Positions 52,598 to 61,128 of a stretch of 64,000 nucleotides of DNA are shown piece after piece (the first letter of the stretch is position 1; every line of letters begins with the position of its first letter). A program made the translations under genes and the position numbers. The stretch lies in NCBI GenBank assembly GCA_029972135.1, contig CP124755.1:1612001-1676000 (forward strand), in the 5' to 3' direction. The stretch is from Candidatus Thiocaldithrix dubininis. GTDB lineage: Bacteria; Pseudomonadota; Gammaproteobacteria; Thiotrichales; Thiotrichaceae. The notes under the pieces are model-generated. The model did not search any database. It was not told the origin of the DNA and saw only the letters and a list, made by a program, of their open reading frames with translations.

Positions 52598-55506
52598 ACT
52601 CACTCTTGATGCGTCAAGCCAGTGCAATTGCTGCCACTGTTTATGAAAATTTCATGGAACAGGTGATTGAACGTCATGTCCTAGCCGAGCGAATCGGGCA
52701 CGAATTAAACGAAAAAGAAAAAAAATCCACTACGTTTAATGACACTCGCCAGCTTTATTTAATGAGTATTAGCGGCAAGGGCGGTTGGGATAATGATAGC
52801 CAAAAACGTGAGCGTTATTTAAAAAATCAAAATATTACCCTACTTGATCACTTACTATCGGTTGCGCGTGGGGCGATTGTGTTATGTGCGTTAGATACAG
52901 CCACGAGTTTAGGTACAGATAATTTAGAGGCCGCAGACGAACAAGCATTACGTAATACCTTAGCGGTGGTTGCCGCCATTGCCTTTTTGCACGATCTGGA
53001 CAAATTGTTAAAACTGCCGCGTGATGCTGAACTGACCTTAGCGCATATTGAACAAGGTCTGAAACGCTATGGTATTACTGAGTACTTGGGCGACATTAAA
53101 CTTAATAGCGAGCAAATCCGCGTTCTTATTGAACAAGCAGAAGAAACCCAACGGCATCGGCATTTAAGCAGCACACCGATTCCGCGCCCTTACCTCACCG
53201 CCGTGGAACGCTATGTTAAACTTGCCGATAAGTTAGACGGACTTTGGCAAGCCCACAGTAGCCAAGGTGGTTTAGAAAAAATCATTGAGCGCTTAAATCA
53301 AGATCAAAGTCTTGCCACACGTTTACTGGCGCAATGGGAAGCAATTGATATTTATGACCCGCACCATCCGTTTTTATTGGATGAATTACAACGCCGTTTA
53401 TCTTTTGCTTGTCAACGAGTGGCTGATGTTCCTCCACTGCTTGAAACCCATCAGGATGGGCGTTTATTTGTTTTAATACCCAAAGCTCAGGCGGAAACAA
53501 TTAAAAGCAAAGCGATTGCCGCTATGCTAAAAAAGCTACCTTTTCCGCTGACGGTACGTGCTCCCAATACTGGCACACCTGAAATTTTTGAAATACGCAA
53601 TGCACGCCCGACTTATACAGAATTACAAGACGAATTCATTGCGCAAACGGAAAATTTAAGTTTGTTAGGTGATTTTTTCACGATTAAAAATACTCTAACT
53701 CATTTAACACCAGTACTAGATACGCTATTAACAGCCATAGGCTTAGCTCCTCAATGGAGCAAAGATACAGGTAAAAAAACTCGTAAAATTTATACTGACC
53801 CACATAAGTTAAACACAATCGCTAAGGAATACTTTTTACAAGCAGCGATCTTAGCGCTGTTGCTTAATTTGAAAGTCACCACGCCGAAAAAAGTAAAAGT
53901 GCTAAGCCCTGACGAGCGTGAACAAGCGTTAAATATCTTAGCCAATGAACCTTTACCTGAATGGCTTAGCAACATTGAGTTTGCGGAATCGCGGCGTGTG
54001 TTATTGAGTTTATGGGTTACTGCACTATCTGCCCAAAATCCTGACTTACAAGCCAGCATTTGGGGTGAAGCAGGCTTATTAACCCAATGGTTAGAAGGCA
54101 CAGAGCAGAACGTGGGTTTCCGTGATTATTTTCAACTGGATCACGAACCGATAGCTATGGCTGTGGAATTACACTTGCAACAATTGCTGTCCAAACAACG
54201 ATTACACCCGCTCGATGAATCAGTAGAGGGGCGCTGTTTATTTACCGATTTTCCTAGCAGCAGCATGGTCAATGAAAATCCTGAAATGCATGCGATTAAT
54301 GCCTCTGCTTTTACAGGTCGTGAAGGCAAACCCGATTCATTAAGCGCCCCCGCGAATGGTCAAACGCCTATTAGCCCGATTTCAGTGGTAGAACATAAGC
54401 TGAGACATATGGCATTTAAACGCCAAGGCGGTAAAACCGATGGTGTGCCAACTCTGGTTTCGTCACCTATTACCACTGGTTTATTCGGCGCTTTAATTCT
54501 GAATGACGATAAAGATATTCAAGCCATATCTACCTTTCAATTAGCCAGTAAAGATAAGGTTAAGGCTTATTATCGTGGTTTAGAAGCTTATAAAAATCGC
54601 TGCCGTTTAGCACGATTGGAAATGATTCCTGAAAAACTATATTACAGTGATAAAAAACCTGGGCAGATAGATACTTTGCAAAGAATGCTCAAAGCCTGCT
54701 TACGCATTGGTCGCCCTATCCACATTTTTCGCGGTTTACCTACTCCACAAAAAGCCTTTTTCTACTTTGATGCCATGCCGAATGTACTTAAAGCCTTATT
54801 AGGGTTTAACGAGTTACGGCTTGAGCAAATTCCACGCGCCTTAGAGCAACTGCAAATAGCGCAAACGCTAATCGAAACCAATGGTTTAGGTTATGACGTA
54901 CTCAATCTTTATGCCTATCCACGGACTCGCTTTAGCGCGGTGTGTCTGGTTTGGTGTCACGTACAAGATTGTTTAAAAAATGCCAATCCCCAAAAAGCCG
55001 GAGCACTGCATCAGTTAGGCGCATGGATGTATCAAGAATTTTATTTATTACAGGAGATTCAAGCGATGTCGACTTCTGACAGTGCGTTAGTCCGCTTAGG
55101 ACAAGCTGCCAATCAAATCCAACGCCGCCCGCAAGGTGTAGCTTCAACCAATGAGGAAATGCTGGTGTTCAATTTATGCCTTGATACAGCAATGGGCTTA
55201 CGCGCCATTCATCAAACCGATAGTGCGTCTCTGATTCATGGTATTGCGGGAGAACTGGAAACCAATTTAGGGCGCAAAGACAAAATGTCAGCTAGCAAAT
55301 TCCGCGACGGCCAATCCTTAGAAATGGCTTGCATGAATTTTGCCGCACAATTTGTGCATGATATTTGGCTGGGCGTATTACAAGGCAAACCGCCCGCACA
55401 AAAAAGTCGTCGTCTCTTAGGCAGTGTCTACCGTATGGCTTTCTTACAAAGCTTTCGCAATAACGCCAATGATGCCACTGCTGAAACAACCACTGAATCT
55501 GTTTAA
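52594..55506 (+). CDS. cas10d: Cas10d (Csc3), HD-containing large subunit of type I-D Cascade
   Basis: A 970-residue protein with an HD nuclease near the N terminus (AAIAFLHDLDKLLKL, HD at ~134). In type I-D the HD domain sits on Cas10d rather than on Cas3, and that is the arrangement here. No GGDD cyclase motif is visible, as expected for Cas10d. The C-terminal ~145 residues are all-helical and correspond to the Cas11-like part. AAGGAG precedes the ATG. Cas10d recognises the PAM and, with Cas3', degrades target DNA. The assignment rests on HD position, size and the flanking csc2/csc1. Confidence 0.92.
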   Translation: MNSLLMRQASAIAATVYENFMEQVIERHVLAERIGHELNEKEKKSTTFNDTRQLYLMSISGKGGWDNDSQKRERYLKNQNITLLDHLLSVARGAIVLCALDTATSLGTDNLEAADEQALRNTLAVVAAIAFLHDLDKLLKLPRDAELTLAHIEQGLKRYGITEYLGDIKLNSEQIRVLIEQAEETQRHRHLSSTPIPRPYLTAVERYVKLADKLDGLWQAHSSQGGLEKIIERLNQDQSLATRLLAQWEAIDIYDPHHPFLLDELQRRLSFACQRVADVPPLLETHQDGRLFVLIPKAQAETIKSKAIAAMLKKLPFPLTVRAPNTGTPEIFEIRNARPTYTELQDEFIAQTENLSLLGDFFTIKNTLTHLTPVLDTLLTAIGLAPQWSKDTGKKTRKIYTDPHKLNTIAKEYFLQAAILALLLNLKVTTPKKVKVLSPDEREQALNILANEPLPEWLSNIEFAESRRVLLSLWVTALSAQNPDLQASIWGEAGLLTQWLEGTEQNVGFRDYFQLDHEPIAMAVELHLQQLLSKQRLHPLDESVEGRCLFTDFPSSSMVNENPEMHAINASAFTGREGKPDSLSAPANGQTPISPISVVEHKLRHMAFKRQGGKTDGVPTLVSSPITTGLFGALILNDDKDIQAISTFQLASKDKVKAYYRGLEAYKNRCRLARLEMIPEKLYYSDKKPGQIDTLQRMLKACLRIGRPIHIFRGLPTPQKAFFYFDAMPNVLKALLGFNELRLEQIPRALEQLQIAQTLIETNGLGYDVLNLYAYPRTRFSAVCLVWCHVQDCLKNANPQKAGALHQLGAWMYQEFYLLQEIQAMSTSDSALVRLGQAANQIQRRPQGVASTNEEMLVFNLCLDTAMGLRAIHQTDSASLIHGIAGELETNLGRKDKMSASKFRDGQSLEMACMNFAAQFVHDIWLGVLQGKPPAQKSRRLLGSVYRMAFLQSFRNNANDATAETTTESV
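55066..55506 (+). CDS. cas11d: Cas11d small subunit from an internal start in cas10d
   Basis: In the cas10d frame, ATG 55066 (MSTSDSALVRLGQAANQ) is preceded by AGGAG nine bases upstream, within the coding sequence. It would give a 146-residue helical protein equal to the Cas10d C terminus. In characterised type I-D systems the small subunit Cas11d is made exactly this way from an internal start, and no separate cas11 gene is present here. Expression is inferred. Confidence 0.7.
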   Translation: MSTSDSALVRLGQAANQIQRRPQGVASTNEEMLVFNLCLDTAMGLRAIHQTDSASLIHGIAGELETNLGRKDKMSASKFRDGQSLEMACMNFAAQFVHDIWLGVLQGKPPAQKSRRLLGSVYRMAFLQSFRNNANDATAETTTESV

Positions 55507-55518
55507 AGGATGAATAAC

Positions 55519-56514
55519 ATGCAAGCACTTAAACCTTATTTAGCCAATATTGAAAACTTAACCAAAACAAGCCTAGATGAAGATAAGAAGCCTTATATTC
55601 ATCCTCAATTGAAAAACTTGGGTTGCGTCAGCATAGTTCTTATTCGTGAAGCGATTGCACCTGTCATATTTCGCAATGCCGAACCAGAAATTACTGACAT
55701 TGAATGGCAGGAGGAACTCTATGTACGAGCTGTACCTAATAAGTTTAAATATATTGAACGTGGACGCGGTTTACAGATCCTACGTGCTTTGAAATTAGGT
55801 GGCAGCCAAGCCCAAAACAAGACAATTCTTCATAAAGGGCAAAAAATATCAGAAGCATTTGATTTAAATACTTTGGTCTTCGGTGACTCTACAACTATCA
55901 AAGATAATAGTAAGAAGAAGGTTCTTCCTGTACGGGCTGCTGTAAATTACTCTGATGCGCTAAGCGTCAAAACTAAAGCAGCATGTGTGGAATCTACTTT
56001 TCATAATCGAGCAATGGAAGATGGAACGCTATTTGATGCCGAAGATAGCAAAAATAGTGAGCACCTATTCACCCGCCACTTTATTAAACCCGGAACGTTA
56101 ATGGTGCAAACCTTAAGTACGCGCGGGCAAGTTTTACCGGAAATCGGTTTAAAACATTTATTATTAAGTGTGGGCTTAGCGGGCAGTTATGGCGGACAAA
56201 CTTCCGTAACGGGCATCAATATAAAAACACACATTGTAGGTATCTATGCGGATTCGTTTGAGCAAGCGATTAGCTCGCCGTATGAGTTATTAAAAGTGCT
56301 TGCCGACCAAGCGGATGCGGATTTAGACAGTATCAAAGCAGCCTTACATACAGCCTTACAAGCCCAACATAGTGTGGCAATTCAAGGCGATACTGCACAA
56401 GCATGGCAACAAAGCTTGATTAAGGCATTTGAGCAAACGGGAAGCGAGCTAGAACAGGAGTACAAAACGGCTCAACCCAAAGTAGCAACCTTGTTTGATC
56501 AATGGTTTAGTTAG
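55519..56514 (+). CDS. csc2: Csc2 (Cas7), backbone of type I-D Cascade
   Basis: A 331-residue Cas7-family RAMP that polymerises along the crRNA. Csc2-like features are LNTLVFGDST (~115), VRAAVNYSDALSV, ESTFHNRAMEDGTLFD and LLSVGLAGSYGGQTSVTG (~220), a Gly-rich turn. I choose ATG 55519 because AAAGGA is eight bases upstream; the earlier ATG at 55510 abuts that site. It lies 12 bases after cas10d and 9 before csc1. Confidence 0.92.
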   Translation: MQALKPYLANIENLTKTSLDEDKKPYIHPQLKNLGCVSIVLIREAIAPVIFRNAEPEITDIEWQEELYVRAVPNKFKYIERGRGLQILRALKLGGSQAQNKTILHKGQKISEAFDLNTLVFGDSTTIKDNSKKKVLPVRAAVNYSDALSVKTKAACVESTFHNRAMEDGTLFDAEDSKNSEHLFTRHFIKPGTLMVQTLSTRGQVLPEIGLKHLLLSVGLAGSYGGQTSVTGINIKTHIVGIYADSFEQAISSPYELLKVLADQADADLDSIKAALHTALQAQHSVAIQGDTAQAWQQSLIKAFEQTGSELEQEYKTAQPKVATLFDQWFS

Positions 56515-56523
56515 GAGTTTGCC

Positions 56524-57159
56524 ATGAAAGCCATTATTACTGGCATTCAGGCAGAAACCTTAAGCCCCTTTGCCTATCATTCTTTGATGGTGCAAGGGGG
56601 AAGTTCTACCCTGCCAGAATTGATTAGCGACCAAGCCATTATGTTTGGCTTAGCCGCCACTTTAGGCATGATGCACGCTTCGGTTTGTCTGCCCTCCACC
56701 CCCAAAGGTTATCGACGGGATTTACAGGCAATGCCGTGGCGCGCTTCCGTTTTTACCACGCAAACCCCAAAACTACTTGCTCCCTTAACACGACGTTTAA
56801 ATCTGGAAGAAGAAGCAGGTTTTAGAAAACGTCACTATGACGTAACTAGTAAAGGCAATTTTAAAACCTATTTTTCCACGCAAGAAGTACCAGCAGGTAT
56901 CACTTATCACGGTGCTGTGTTTGGCTTTGACCCCTTTGAGGCAACAGGGTGTCAGGAATTAGTTCTTAGAATAGGTTTACATCGTAACGGAATGCTGCGT
57001 CTTACACCCGCTAAGGTAGAGCACGTGCAACTAAATGCCGCAACCGCGCATTTATTTGGGCGTGAATTAAGTGTGGAACGTTATCTGCTGTATGGCATTC
57101 AGCTTAGCCCGCGCATGAATAGCCATGATGCTTTAGCAGAGGTACAGCAATGGAATTAA
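56524..57159 (+). CDS. csc1: Csc1 (Cas5) of type I-D Cascade
   Basis: A 211-residue Cas5-family RAMP. It starts with a short beta strand (KAIITGIQAETLSPFAYHS) and has the compact size and strand-rich pattern (YFSTQEVPAGITYHGAVFGFD) of Csc1, which holds the 5' handle of the crRNA. AGGAG precedes the ATG. Identification rests partly on its place after csc2. The stop overlaps cas3' by ten bases. Confidence 0.87.
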   Translation: MKAIITGIQAETLSPFAYHSLMVQGGSSTLPELISDQAIMFGLAATLGMMHASVCLPSTPKGYRRDLQAMPWRASVFTTQTPKLLAPLTRRLNLEEEAGFRKRHYDVTSKGNFKTYFSTQEVPAGITYHGAVFGFDPFEATGCQELVLRIGLHRNGMLRLTPAKVEHVQLNAATAHLFGRELSVERYLLYGIQLSPRMNSHDALAEVQQWN

Positions 57160-59180
57160 CGGTTAAACGCCATTGTGTTGCCGTGTTAGCCAATGGCTTA
57201 TCACCCTTACAACAACAGTTATTAGATGAACCGCGCAAAGTACGTATTGTTGATGCACCCACCGGCGCGGGTAAAACCTATGCATTTCAAAAAGCGTTGC
57301 TACAAGGTAGTCGTATCTTATTTATTGTTCCCACAAGACGTTTAGCGCAAAACATTGCCGCCAGTGTTATTCACGATTTAATTAAAGCCGGTTGGTCAGC
57401 GACCTTAGCCGAACAAAAATTAGCCGTTTGGAGTTCCGATCAAACCGCTATTTTACGGGAACAAGGTGTTGAGCATATACGCGGTTTACGAGTGCGACAA
57501 ATTCAACAATTAAGCCCACGCCTACAGGGTGAAAGCGAAATGATTGTCGCAGTGCCTGAAGTGCTTAGCCAGTTATTATTACGCGGCAACGTAGAACGAC
57601 CACAAACCGGCTTAGATAAGGGGCAAGCGGGGTTTAGTGTGTTGGATGTGTTGGAATACTTCGATCATATTGTGTTTGACGAATTCCATACTATTGAAGC
57701 GCGTGGGTTTGGTTTAGCGGCATTGTTCGCCAAACTCGCCAGCGTCACGACTGAATTCAATACCATCGGCTATGGCCGCGCCAAAATCAGTTTACTGTCG
57801 GCAACGCCTTTAAATATCAAGCCTACCTTGCAAGCCTTGGGGGTGCCTAACAGTGAAATAGCAGAAATTAAAGAAGTTTTAACGGATCAATCTAATGATC
57901 GCGCCTTACATGGCAATGTGCGTTTGGTTCTGGAAAATAGTGCATCCATGCCTATGGTAGTCGCCACCTATTTAGACGCTATTCAACAAGCCGTTGAACA
58001 ACAGCAACAAGTTGTGCTGATTTATAATGCATTGGCAGATTTACGGCGCGATTTACCGCAGTTAATCCAACAATTTACCTCGGTTGGCATTGCTGCTGAA
58101 CAAGTGCTGGTGATTAATAGCATTGACGATAGCGCCAATCAACATCAAGCACGAGCGGGTTATCAATCAGGGCGTAAACAAGACCCTGATCAATTCAGTG
58201 TTTTGATTGCGACTGCTAGCGTGGAAATGGGGATTACCTTTCGCGCCGCCAATCTCATGCTGATGGAATCAGGCTTTGCGCCCATGAATTTCCTACAACG
58301 CTATGGGCGTGCCGCCCGACGCGGGGCAGATGGGTTAGTGGTATTGCGGCTCGATCAGGCGTTATTAGAACGCCAGCCTTGGCTTAGAGCTTTAGCAGAT
58401 TGGGTAAGCGCACACGAGAATCAGAGCGTTTCTATTGTAGCGTTAAGCCAAGTACTGAGTTTGGAAGCGCAACAGCAGTTTCAAACAGCAGACTCTACTA
58501 GTTCAGCTTTGTATTTTGGTTCATTACCACAACAGGCTATTTATACCAGTGGCTTATATTGGCAACTGCTAATGCGCCATCCCAGTACTAGTAAACATCG
58601 GCAAACCCACTTAAGGCAACATCAACCAAATAGCAGTAAGTGGGCTTATAGTCAGCTCAAACAGCTAGAACCACTTTTGCAAGATTCGCTTTACGCTAAA
58701 GCGGCTAAACAGTGGCAAACCTTATTGTTTATGCAGGCGGCGCAATTAAGGAATATTGGTAAACGGGTCATCGTAATTGAAGGGGATGGGCGCAAGTTAC
58801 AAGTGGATAGAGTCTGGTTAGAGCGTGAAACCGATATCATTCAAAAGCATAACCCGCAATACGATGCAAAGGACAACCCTTATTTTCAATTAGATGGTGA
58901 ATTAGACGATTATTTATTAGAGACCAAAAACCGAGCTACCCGCCGCTTGAATGTGTATTTTCCCCATACTAAACGCTTTCAAGAACTGGACTATAACAGC
59001 AGTTTTATTAGCGATTGGCGTAAAATTCTAACGAATCAACGAGATGAAGATACTGAAGCGGCATGGGAAGATTATCCTAATGCTATGCAAGCTGCCGAAC
59101 AATTAGTAAGCCTCAGCGGTTTAGTGCCGAGTACTGATACCGAATTAAGCCCCGCCACCATTGATCTTGTGTGGTCGTAA
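57150..59180 (+). CDS. cas3: Cas3' helicase of type I-D (no HD domain)
   Basis: A 676-residue superfamily 2 helicase: Walker A DAPTGAGKT (~36-43), motif Ia VPTRRLAQNIA, DExH-type DEFH (~177), SATPL (~217), and the C-terminal motifs VLIATASVEMGITF and RYGRAARRG (~384). There is no HD nuclease domain, which agrees with a type I-D Cas3' working with the HD on Cas10d. In typical I-D operons this gene comes first; here it lies between csc1 and cas4. The stop overlaps the cas4 start (TAATG). Confidence 0.92.
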   Translation: MELTVKRHCVAVLANGLSPLQQQLLDEPRKVRIVDAPTGAGKTYAFQKALLQGSRILFIVPTRRLAQNIAASVIHDLIKAGWSATLAEQKLAVWSSDQTAILREQGVEHIRGLRVRQIQQLSPRLQGESEMIVAVPEVLSQLLLRGNVERPQTGLDKGQAGFSVLDVLEYFDHIVFDEFHTIEARGFGLAALFAKLASVTTEFNTIGYGRAKISLLSATPLNIKPTLQALGVPNSEIAEIKEVLTDQSNDRALHGNVRLVLENSASMPMVVATYLDAIQQAVEQQQQVVLIYNALADLRRDLPQLIQQFTSVGIAAEQVLVINSIDDSANQHQARAGYQSGRKQDPDQFSVLIATASVEMGITFRAANLMLMESGFAPMNFLQRYGRAARRGADGLVVLRLDQALLERQPWLRALADWVSAHENQSVSIVALSQVLSLEAQQQFQTADSTSSALYFGSLPQQAIYTSGLYWQLLMRHPSTSKHRQTHLRQHQPNSSKWAYSQLKQLEPLLQDSLYAKAAKQWQTLLFMQAAQLRNIGKRVIVIEGDGRKLQVDRVWLERETDIIQKHNPQYDAKDNPYFQLDGELDDYLLETKNRATRRLNVYFPHTKRFQELDYNSSFISDWRKILTNQRDEDTEAAWEDYPNAMQAAEQLVSLSGLVPSTDTELSPATIDLVWS

Positions 59181-59725
59181 TGAGTATTTTCCACTGGTCA
59201 TATGCTACTGCCTTTCTGGAGCGAGTTGAACGGCTGAATTTACACGGTTTGCATTTTCAGCATATCGAGCTTTGTGAACGGCGGGCGTGGATGTATTTGC
59301 ACAAGATCAATTTCGCACAGTGGTATTCCCGTGTGCAAAGTGGCACAGCTTTACATGAAACCAGTTATCAGCGGGATCATTCCGTACGCGGTTTAATGGG
59401 CTTAGCACCGGATCGCATTGATTGGGAGCAACATATTGTGTATGAAAATAAAGGTACAGCGGGCGCGGTAGAGGCATCCAGTAATCAAACCGCTTTTTAT
59501 GCTTTGCTGTTAGCAATCAGTACGGGGCAAGTCTGGCAAGCGTATACGCATGTATTGAGTTCCAAACGTAAGCGTGAAGTGGTGTTAGATGCCGCGCGTT
59601 TAAGCAAACTGTGGGATGCTTCCTTACGTTTGGAACAACTTAGTCAGCAAGCGGATGTGCCGCAGGTTGCAAAAATTCCATTATGCGCGAGTTGTTCATT
59701 GGCAATTTTTTGTGGCTACGATTAA
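59180..59725 (+). CDS. cas4: Cas4 exonuclease of spacer acquisition
   Basis: A 181-residue RecB-family nuclease that trims prespacers and checks the PAM. The Fe-S cysteines are ELCERR near residue 32 and the C-terminal CASCSLAIFC. Nuclease residues are in TALHETSY, RIDW, VYENKG and the QTAFYALLL motif. I start at ATG 59180, which overlaps the cas3' stop; a GTG three codons earlier is possible. It ends 11 bases before cas1. Confidence 0.92.
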   Translation: MSIFHWSYATAFLERVERLNLHGLHFQHIELCERRAWMYLHKINFAQWYSRVQSGTALHETSYQRDHSVRGLMGLAPDRIDWEQHIVYENKGTAGAVEASSNQTAFYALLLAISTGQVWQAYTHVLSSKRKREVVLDAARLSKLWDASLRLEQLSQQADVPQVAKIPLCASCSLAIFCGYD

Positions 59726-59736
59726 GGAGCAAGCGC

Positions 59737-60705
59737 ATGGAAACTTTATTTATTGCGCGAGAGGCTCAACTTAAACAACATGAAAATACCTTACAAGTCA
59801 AATTGGGCGAAAAAGTCCGCTCATTACCGATTGAAAAGGTTAGTCATATTGTTTTATTAGCCGAAAGCCGTCTGAATTCTAGGCTGCTAGGGCTGTGTGG
59901 TAAACACGGCGTGCGCTTATCGGTGTTTGATTATTACGGTTATTTTAAAGGCGCATTCGAGCCGTGTGATCATAATCCAGCGGGTAAAGTTAAGCTGAAA
60001 CAAGCGGCTTTATTATTGAATGATCCACAACGCTTAAGTGTGGCGCGTGAAATATTACGGGGTGCAGCACATAATCGTATAGCCAATTTAAAATATTACC
60101 AATATCGTGGCAATGAAGCGCTTAAGCCGATTATTCAAAGTATGCAAGCGCACATGAGCAAACTCAGTACCGCCTTAGATACCAGTTGTTTAATGGGAAT
60201 TGAAGGAAATCTGCATCAGGAATACTACGCGGCATGGCAACATATCCACCCCGAACTTGCCTTTGGCAAACGGGTACGTCGACCACCTAATAACCCGATT
60301 AACTGCTTAATTTCTTTTTTAAATCAATTGGTTTATACGGTTGTGCGGCATGAAATTAGCAAAACTCATTTAGAAGAAACTTTTAGCGTTTTACATGCTC
60401 CCGGTTATGGACGCGCTTCTTTAAGCTTAGATTTAGCCGAACCGTTTAAACCCTTATTAACCGATATGTTGATTTTCCGCATGGTACAACGCCGTATGTT
60501 GGACAGCAGTTGGTTTGAACAACAAGAAAATGTTTGCCTACTCAGCGAAACGGGACGGCGTCATGTGGCTGAGCAATTTTCACAACGTCTAGAAGAACAG
60601 TATCAAGACCATACGTTCCGTTATTGGATTTACCGAGAAGCCCTCATACTAGAACGTGAAGTATTGGACATGAGTGAATATGAATCCTTTAAAAGGAGAG
60701 TCTAA
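59737..60705 (+). CDS. cas1: Cas1 integrase
   Basis: A 322-residue Cas1. It begins METLFIAREAQLKQH, with AAGGAG eight bases before; an in-frame start 18 codons upstream would run into cas4 and is rejected. Catalytic residues appear in MGIEGNLHQEYYAAW (Glu), LHAPGYGRASLSLDLAEPFKP (His and Asp). It inserts spacers at the leader end with Cas2 and Cas4. The stop abuts the cas2 ATG. Confidence 0.96.
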   Translation: METLFIAREAQLKQHENTLQVKLGEKVRSLPIEKVSHIVLLAESRLNSRLLGLCGKHGVRLSVFDYYGYFKGAFEPCDHNPAGKVKLKQAALLLNDPQRLSVAREILRGAAHNRIANLKYYQYRGNEALKPIIQSMQAHMSKLSTALDTSCLMGIEGNLHQEYYAAWQHIHPELAFGKRVRRPPNNPINCLISFLNQLVYTVVRHEISKTHLEETFSVLHAPGYGRASLSLDLAEPFKPLLTDMLIFRMVQRRMLDSSWFEQQENVCLLSETGRRHVAEQFSQRLEEQYQDHTFRYWIYREALILEREVLDMSEYESFKRRV

Positions 60706-61008
60706 ATGTTTATGCTCATCACCTATGATGTTGAAGCCAAACGCACTAATAAGTTTAAAAAACTCTTACGCCGCTATTTGAATCACGACCAATTCTCCGT
60801 TTTTGCGGGCGACATTACCGACGCCCAAGCGATTAAATTACGCCGTGAATTGAGTCAATTAATGATACCCGATGATAAAGTCACTGAAATTAGCTGCGCC
60901 AATCGGCATAATATTGAAGTAAATCATCTCAGCAAACACGAATCCGGCAAAGGTGAACTCAAACGCAGCCCATTAAACGATCATCGCCGTGACTTTACGG
61001 TTTTATAA
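60706..61008 (+). CDS. cas2: Cas2, adaptation complex subunit
   Basis: A 100-residue ferredoxin-fold protein with the N-terminal strand MFMLITYDVEAKRT (Asp8) and LLRRYLNHDQFSVFAGDIT, typical of Cas2. AAAGGAG lies before the ATG, inside the end of cas1. It bridges two Cas1 dimers during spacer integration. It is the last cas gene; the leader and array follow within 121 bases. Confidence 0.96.
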   Translation: MFMLITYDVEAKRTNKFKKLLRRYLNHDQFSVFAGDITDAQAIKLRRELSQLMIPDDKVTEISCANRHNIEVNHLSKHESGKGELKRSPLNDHRRDFTVL

Positions 61009-61128
61009 TAACTTCGACCGCCTATGAAGCTTTATATGCTTAACCTTGATGTACTTTTTAAACCATTTCATGCTAACTTTGAAACACTCGTTAATACTGT
61101 TAGCACTCACATTGGCTACAGATAACGG
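61009..61128 (+). promoter_or_regulatory. CRISPR leader
   Basis: The 120 bases between cas2 and the first repeat are AT-rich and without a gene, as expected for a leader with the array promoter and integration signals. The cas-proximal position and the 5'-side PAM inferred from spacers both support leftmost-newest, left-to-right transcription. Confidence 0.7.

Noticed and set aside
59683-59736. 18-codon upstream extension of Cas1
   Set aside because: It overlaps the end of cas4 out of frame; METLFIARE at 59737 has AAGGAG and is the usual Cas1 N terminus.
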